NCBI GenBank assembly: GCA_002384315.1
Contig: DGBL01000069.1
Coordinates: 4,809-14,197, forward strand
DNA: 9,389 nucleotides
Reading direction: 5' to 3'
Source of the DNA: Micrococcaceae bacterium UBA4005
GTDB lineage: Bacteria; Actinomycetota; Actinomycetes; Actinomycetales; Micrococcaceae
The translations under genes were made by a program, and so were the position numbers. A model generated the notes under the pieces. It was given only the letters and a program-made list of their open reading frames with translations, was not told where the DNA came from and made no database searches. Positions within the stretch are counted from its first letter, which is position 1; every line of letters starts with the position of its first letter. Positions 6,684 to 9,389 of this stretch are shown in pieces.

Positions 6684-6702
6684 GGGCCGGTGGTCCCGGC
6701 CC
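6684..6702. terminator. GC-rich hairpin between convergent genes, probable bidirectional terminator
   Basis: GGGCCGG (6684-6690) and CCGGCCC (6696-6702) form a perfect 7-bp stem with a 5-base loop. It begins 11 bases after the methyltransferase stop and ends 21 bases from the dapF stop. The stem can form in both transcripts. No U-run follows on either side, as is common for actinobacterial terminators. Confidence 0.6.
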
Positions 6703-6722
6703 AACCCGACGGATGCCTGGCG

Positions 6723-7667
6723 TTAGCGGAATGTTCCCGTCGCGACCAGGGCCGCCGGACCGCTGAGGATTACCCGTTCACGGCCATCGGCTCCACGATG
6801 GAAATCCACTTCGACCACGCCGCCCGGGACACGCACCGACCAGCGGTCGGTGGCGTTTCCGCCAGCCCAGTAACGGGTTGCCACCGCTGCGGCGCAGGCA
6901 CCTGTACCGCAAGACTGGGTTTCACCGACGCCGCGCTCGTGCACGCGCATGCTCACGCTGCCCACGCCGTCGTCGTCCACCAGGGGATCGTGCGGCACCA
7001 CGAATTCGATGTTCGTTCCATGTGGCGGGGCTGGCTGGACCTCGGGGGGAGTGTGCAGCTCAGTGCGCGCCAGCTCCACCAGTTCCGCCAGTGCGACCAC
7101 CGTGTGGGGGTTTCCCATACTCACCGAGAGCGCGGGCCGAGGCACGTCGAGGCCGCCCGCAGACACCAGCGAATCGGTCGAGCGCGCGGCGGCTTCTTCC
7201 GGAAAAATAAATTCCCAGGGCCCCATATCCACGGCATAGCCGTTGCTGGAGCGGGTCACGATTTTTGTTCCGCCCCGGGTCGCAATCGCTACGCTCCCGC
7301 CATCCTCGAGCGTCGTCAGGCCCTGATCAAGGAGGAAGTGCACAAAGACGCGGACCCCGTTCCCGCACATCTCCGAAACCGAGCCGTCCGCATTACGGTA
7401 ATCCATGAACCATTCGGCATCGGGGTGGGACTGCAAGGCTGCCTGTCCCTCTGGCAGGCGCGCGGAGCGTACCGCCCGGATCAGACCGTCGGCGCCCAAT
7501 CCGCGGTGGCGGTCACAGACCGCGGCCACAGACCGCTCCTCGAGCGCAAGGAGGCCATCTGGATCCTTGAGCAGGATGAAGTCGTTACCGGTGCCGTGGC
7601 CCTTGGTAAAGGGCACGCCCGCGAACGGATGTGGCTCGGCGGGGAAAGGATTGGTGGGTGTGCTCAC
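6723..7667 (-). CDS. dapF: Diaminopimelate epimerase
   Basis: A cofactor-independent cytosolic enzyme that converts LL-diaminopimelate to the meso form, the direct precursor of lysine. The 314 residues show the two-fold DapF domain. The N-terminal FTKGHGTGNDFILL (20-33) is followed by the first catalytic cysteine in SEMCGNGVRVF (C101), the substrate-contact region MGNPHTV (184-190), HERGVGET (243-250) and the second catalytic cysteine in QSCGTGACAAA (C253). The pair C101/C253 acts as the acid/base couple. Translation starts at a GTG (7667-7665), 4 bases after the miaA stop, with no visible ribosome binding site, so it is probably coupled to miaA. In lysine-type peptidoglycan genera such as Arthrobacter the product would serve lysine synthesis rather than direct wall incorporation; that remark depends on the inferred taxonomy. 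Confidence 0.96.
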   Translation of the reverse strand: MSTPTNPFPAEPHPFAGVPFTKGHGTGNDFILLKDPDGLLALEERSVAAVCDRHRGLGADGLIRAVRSARLPEGQAALQSHPDAEWFMDYRNADGSVSEMCGNGVRVFVHFLLDQGLTTLEDGGSVAIATRGGTKIVTRSSNGYAVDMGPWEFIFPEEAAARSTDSLVSAGGLDVPRPALSVSMGNPHTVVALAELVELARTELHTPPEVQPAPPHGTNIEFVVPHDPLVDDDGVGSVSMRVHERGVGETQSCGTGACAAAVATRYWAGGNATDRWSVRVPGGVVEVDFHRGADGRERVILSGPAALVATGTFR

Positions 7668-7671
7668 GTGT

Positions 7672-8598
7672 CTAGGATACGTTCCTGATGGCTTCGACCG
7701 CCCGGCGGTGAAGATCGGGCGCGGTCCAGTCCAGCCAACGGATCCGTTTGTCCGCCCGGAACCAGGTGAGTTGTCGCCTGGCGAACCGATGGGTGGCCGC
7801 GATCGTGTCCTGAACCGCCTCGGCCTCGCTCATGGTTCCGTCGAGAACCTGCAGGAACTGCGCATAACCCAACGCCCGGGCGGCTGTTTTCCCTTCCCGC
7901 AGCCCTTGCCTGGACAGCGCGTTGACTTCCTCGCGTAGCCCGCAGCCAACCATGGTGTGAACCCTCTCGGCGAGGCGTTCCTTGAGCACTGCCCTGTCCA
8001 CCTCCAGCCCGACTTGCACAGTGGGCTGGAGGTAGCACCGTTGCGGCATGAAAGAGCTGAACGGCCGGCCCGTAACCTCGAAAACCTCCAGTGCACGCAC
8101 CAGGCGGCGATCGTCATGGATCCGTTCAGCCGACACCGGGTCGACCACCGCAAGCCGCGCTCGCAGCGAGGATGAACCCGCGTGCTCCAGTTCGGCTTCT
8201 AGCCGGGCCCGGACGTCCGGCTCTGTCCCGGGGAACTCGAGCTGGTCCAGCACCGCGCGGAGATAGAGCCCTGAACCACCGACCAGCAATGGAAGCTTCC
8301 CGCGGGAACGAACTTCAGCGATTACTGCCCGGGCCTGCTCCTGGTAGGCCGCGACGCTCGCCTCCTGCCGTACATCCAGGATGTCAAGCAGGTGATGGGC
8401 TATACCGTTGCGTTCGAGTGGGGAAAGCTTCGCTGTGCCAATGTCCATGCCCCGATAGAACTGCATCGCATCCGCATTGATGATTTCTCCGCCCAGTTCC
8501 AGGGCGAGGGCGACGGCAAGATCGGACTTGCCAGACCCCGTCGGCCCGACCACGGCCACCAGTGGCAGTCCGTGCTGCGCCGCTGGCGGAGCGCTCAC
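7672..8598 (-). CDS. miaA: tRNA dimethylallyltransferase
   Basis: MiaA transfers the dimethylallyl group of DMAPP to N6 of A37 in tRNAs that read codons starting with U, giving i6A37. The 308 residues include the P-loop GPTGSGKS (18-25), [18 protein letters not shown] (40-57) with the probable catalytic Asp43, HHLLDILDV (68-76), GGSGLYLRA (107-115), a [11 protein letters not shown] segment (162-172) and the C-terminal RRQLTWFR (274-281). Length and motif order are normal for the family. The start is a GTG (8598-8596) whose bases overlap the miaB stop in a GTGA arrangement. No independent Shine-Dalgarno is visible, which points to translational coupling with miaB. Its product is the substrate of MiaB, encoded immediately upstream. 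Confidence 0.97.
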   Translation of the reverse strand: MSAPPAAQHGLPLVAVVGPTGSGKSDLAVALALELGGEIINADAMQFYRGMDIGTAKLSPLERNGIAHHLLDILDVRQEASVAAYQEQARAVIAEVRSRGKLPLLVGGSGLYLRAVLDQLEFPGTEPDVRARLEAELEHAGSSSLRARLAVVDPVSAERIHDDRRLVRALEVFEVTGRPFSSFMPQRCYLQPTVQVGLEVDRAVLKERLAERVHTMVGCGLREEVNALSRQGLREGKTAARALGYAQFLQVLDGTMSEAEAVQDTIAATHRFARRQLTWFRADKRIRWLDWTAPDLHRRAVEAIRNVS

Positions 8599-9389
8599 CG
8601 CGGCGGGCTGGATGGGGGCAGCATCGGCATTCCAAGACCTACAGGCCTGCCGCCTGCCGCCCCTGCCGGAGCAGGTGCGCCACAGGAGTCCGCCTGCGAC
8701 CGGTCCCAGGCGTCGCCCGCGCGGGAACGACGCAGCGAATAGTCCTGTGCGGACAAGCCATCAGCGATCAGGTGGAAGGGGGCGGCCTTGGTGATGGTCA
8801 CCGTGACGAGATCCCCCGGCCGCGGAACCTGTCCACCGTCCGGGACAGAGAAGTGGACCAGCCGCTGATCGCGTGACCTACCCGAGAGCCGTTGCGTTTC
8901 CTGTGACTTCCGGCCCTGGTGGGCGGTAACCATGACCTCGAGCTGGCGTCCGACCTGCGTTGCGTTTTCTTCCGCGGAGATACGGTCCTGCAGCGCTGTC
9001 AATCGCTCATAGCGTTCCTGCACAACAGCTTTCGGCACCTGATCCGCCAAAGCCGCCGCAGGTGTGCCCGGACGGGGCGAGTACTGGAAGGTAAAGGCGG
9101 TAGCAAACCGGGATTGTTCCACGACGGAGAGGGTCTGCTGAAAGTCCTCCTCCGTCTCACCCGGGAAGCCGACAATGATGTCCGTCGAAATAGCGGCATC
9201 GGGCATCTGTGCCCGGACACGCTCCAGAATGCCCAGAAATTTCGAGGACCGGTACGAGCGTTTCATGGCTTTAAGGATCCGGTCCGACCCGGATTGGAGC
9301 GGCATGTGCAGCTGTGGCATGACATTCGGGGTCTGCGCCATGGCGAGGATGACATCGTCGGTGAAAGCCGCCGGGTGGGGGCTGGTGAA
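8595..9389 (-). CDS. miaB: tRNA-2-methylthio-N6-dimethylallyladenosine synthase, C-terminal part
   Basis: MiaB is a radical-SAM methylthiotransferase that adds a methylthio group to C2 of i6A37 in tRNA. The 264 C-terminal residues are in the window; the frame stays open to the right edge, and the two iron-sulphur cysteine sets lie outside. Visible are the end of the radical-SAM domain ([12 protein letters not shown] at about 25-36, [23 protein letters not shown]) and the TRAM domain ([15 protein letters not shown] ... [11 protein letters not shown] ... FHLIADG), which contacts tRNA. After the TRAM domain there is a tail of about 50 residues rich in Ala, Gly, Pro and Ser, ending LPPSSPPR. The ATG at 9341 is internal to the gene, not its start. 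The stop overlaps the miaA start by 4 bases. Confidence 0.95.
   Translation of the reverse strand, partial: FTSPHPAAFTDDVILAMAQTPNVMPQLHMPLQSGSDRILKAMKRSYRSSKFLGILERVRAQMPDAAISTDIIVGFPGETEEDFQQTLSVVEQSRFATAFTFQYSPRPGTPAAALADQVPKAVVQERYERLTALQDRISAEENATQVGRQLEVMVTAHQGRKSQETQRLSGRSRDQRLVHFSVPDGGQVPRPGDLVTVTITKAAPFHLIADGLSAQDYSLRRSRAGDAWDRSQADSCGAPAPAGAAGGRPVGLGMPMLPPSSPPR

Noticed and set aside
6690..7688. Long plus-strand open frame of 332 codons opposite dapF
   Set aside because: It is a mirror of the high-GC dapF gene; its translation is His/Arg-rich with no recognisable domain, while the minus strand has both catalytic DapF motifs.
1..9389. Mobile element, CRISPR array, toxin-antitoxin, phage or defence island
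   Set aside because: No transposase, integrase, spaced repeat array, tRNA-linked attachment site or unfamiliar gene cluster is visible; every long coding region belongs to a known housekeeping or SOS family.

Overview
The window looks like a chromosomal core region of a high-GC Gram-positive bacterium, most likely Actinobacteria of the Micrococcaceae/Arthrobacter type. The reasons are its high GC content, frequent GTG starts, a LexA-like protein beside actinobacterial-type SOS boxes (TCGAAC-N4-GTTCGA), and a gene order I associate with this group (miaB-miaA-dapF ... hflX-helicase ... lexA/LysM-hisC). This placement comes from protein and motif recognition, not from a database search.

Layout, left to right. 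Positions 1-627 (minus strand) hold the N-terminal 209 codons of histidinol-phosphate aminotransferase (hisC). Positions 747-1154 (minus) encode a small membrane-anchored or secreted LysM protein, divergent from lexA (1467-2246, plus). The 312-base gap between them carries two SOS-box-like palindromes and further TCGA motifs, followed by a short tandem repeat and a hairpin in the lexA leader. A DinG/YoaA-type Fe-S helicase (2279-4321, minus) converges on lexA and overlaps by 8 bases the upstream GTPase gene hflX (4314-5891, minus). A single-domain RsmC-like methyltransferase (6047-6673, plus) is divergent from hflX and convergent with dapF (6723-7667, minus). Upstream of dapF lie miaA (7672-8598, minus) and the C-terminal part of miaB (8595-9389, minus). 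The miaB-miaA-dapF genes are packed with a 4-base overlap and a 4-base gap.

How the genes work together: LexA probably represses itself and the LysM protein, whose Bacillus (YneA) and mycobacterial (Rv2719c/ChiZ) counterparts delay division during DNA damage. The helicase adds a DNA-repair role. MiaA and MiaB act in succession on tRNA A37. HflX splits or rescues ribosomes, and the methyltransferase probably modifies 16S rRNA. So the right half is largely translation maintenance, with DapF (meso-diaminopimelate/lysine synthesis) attached. HisC belongs to histidine synthesis and probably continues into more his genes outside the window.

I see no mobile element, CRISPR array, tRNA, rRNA or defence system. 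Essentially all sequence is explained by well-known families. The parts worth a second look are regulatory: the lexA/LysM control region, the lexA leader, the probable leaderless start of the methyltransferase, and the operon junctions.
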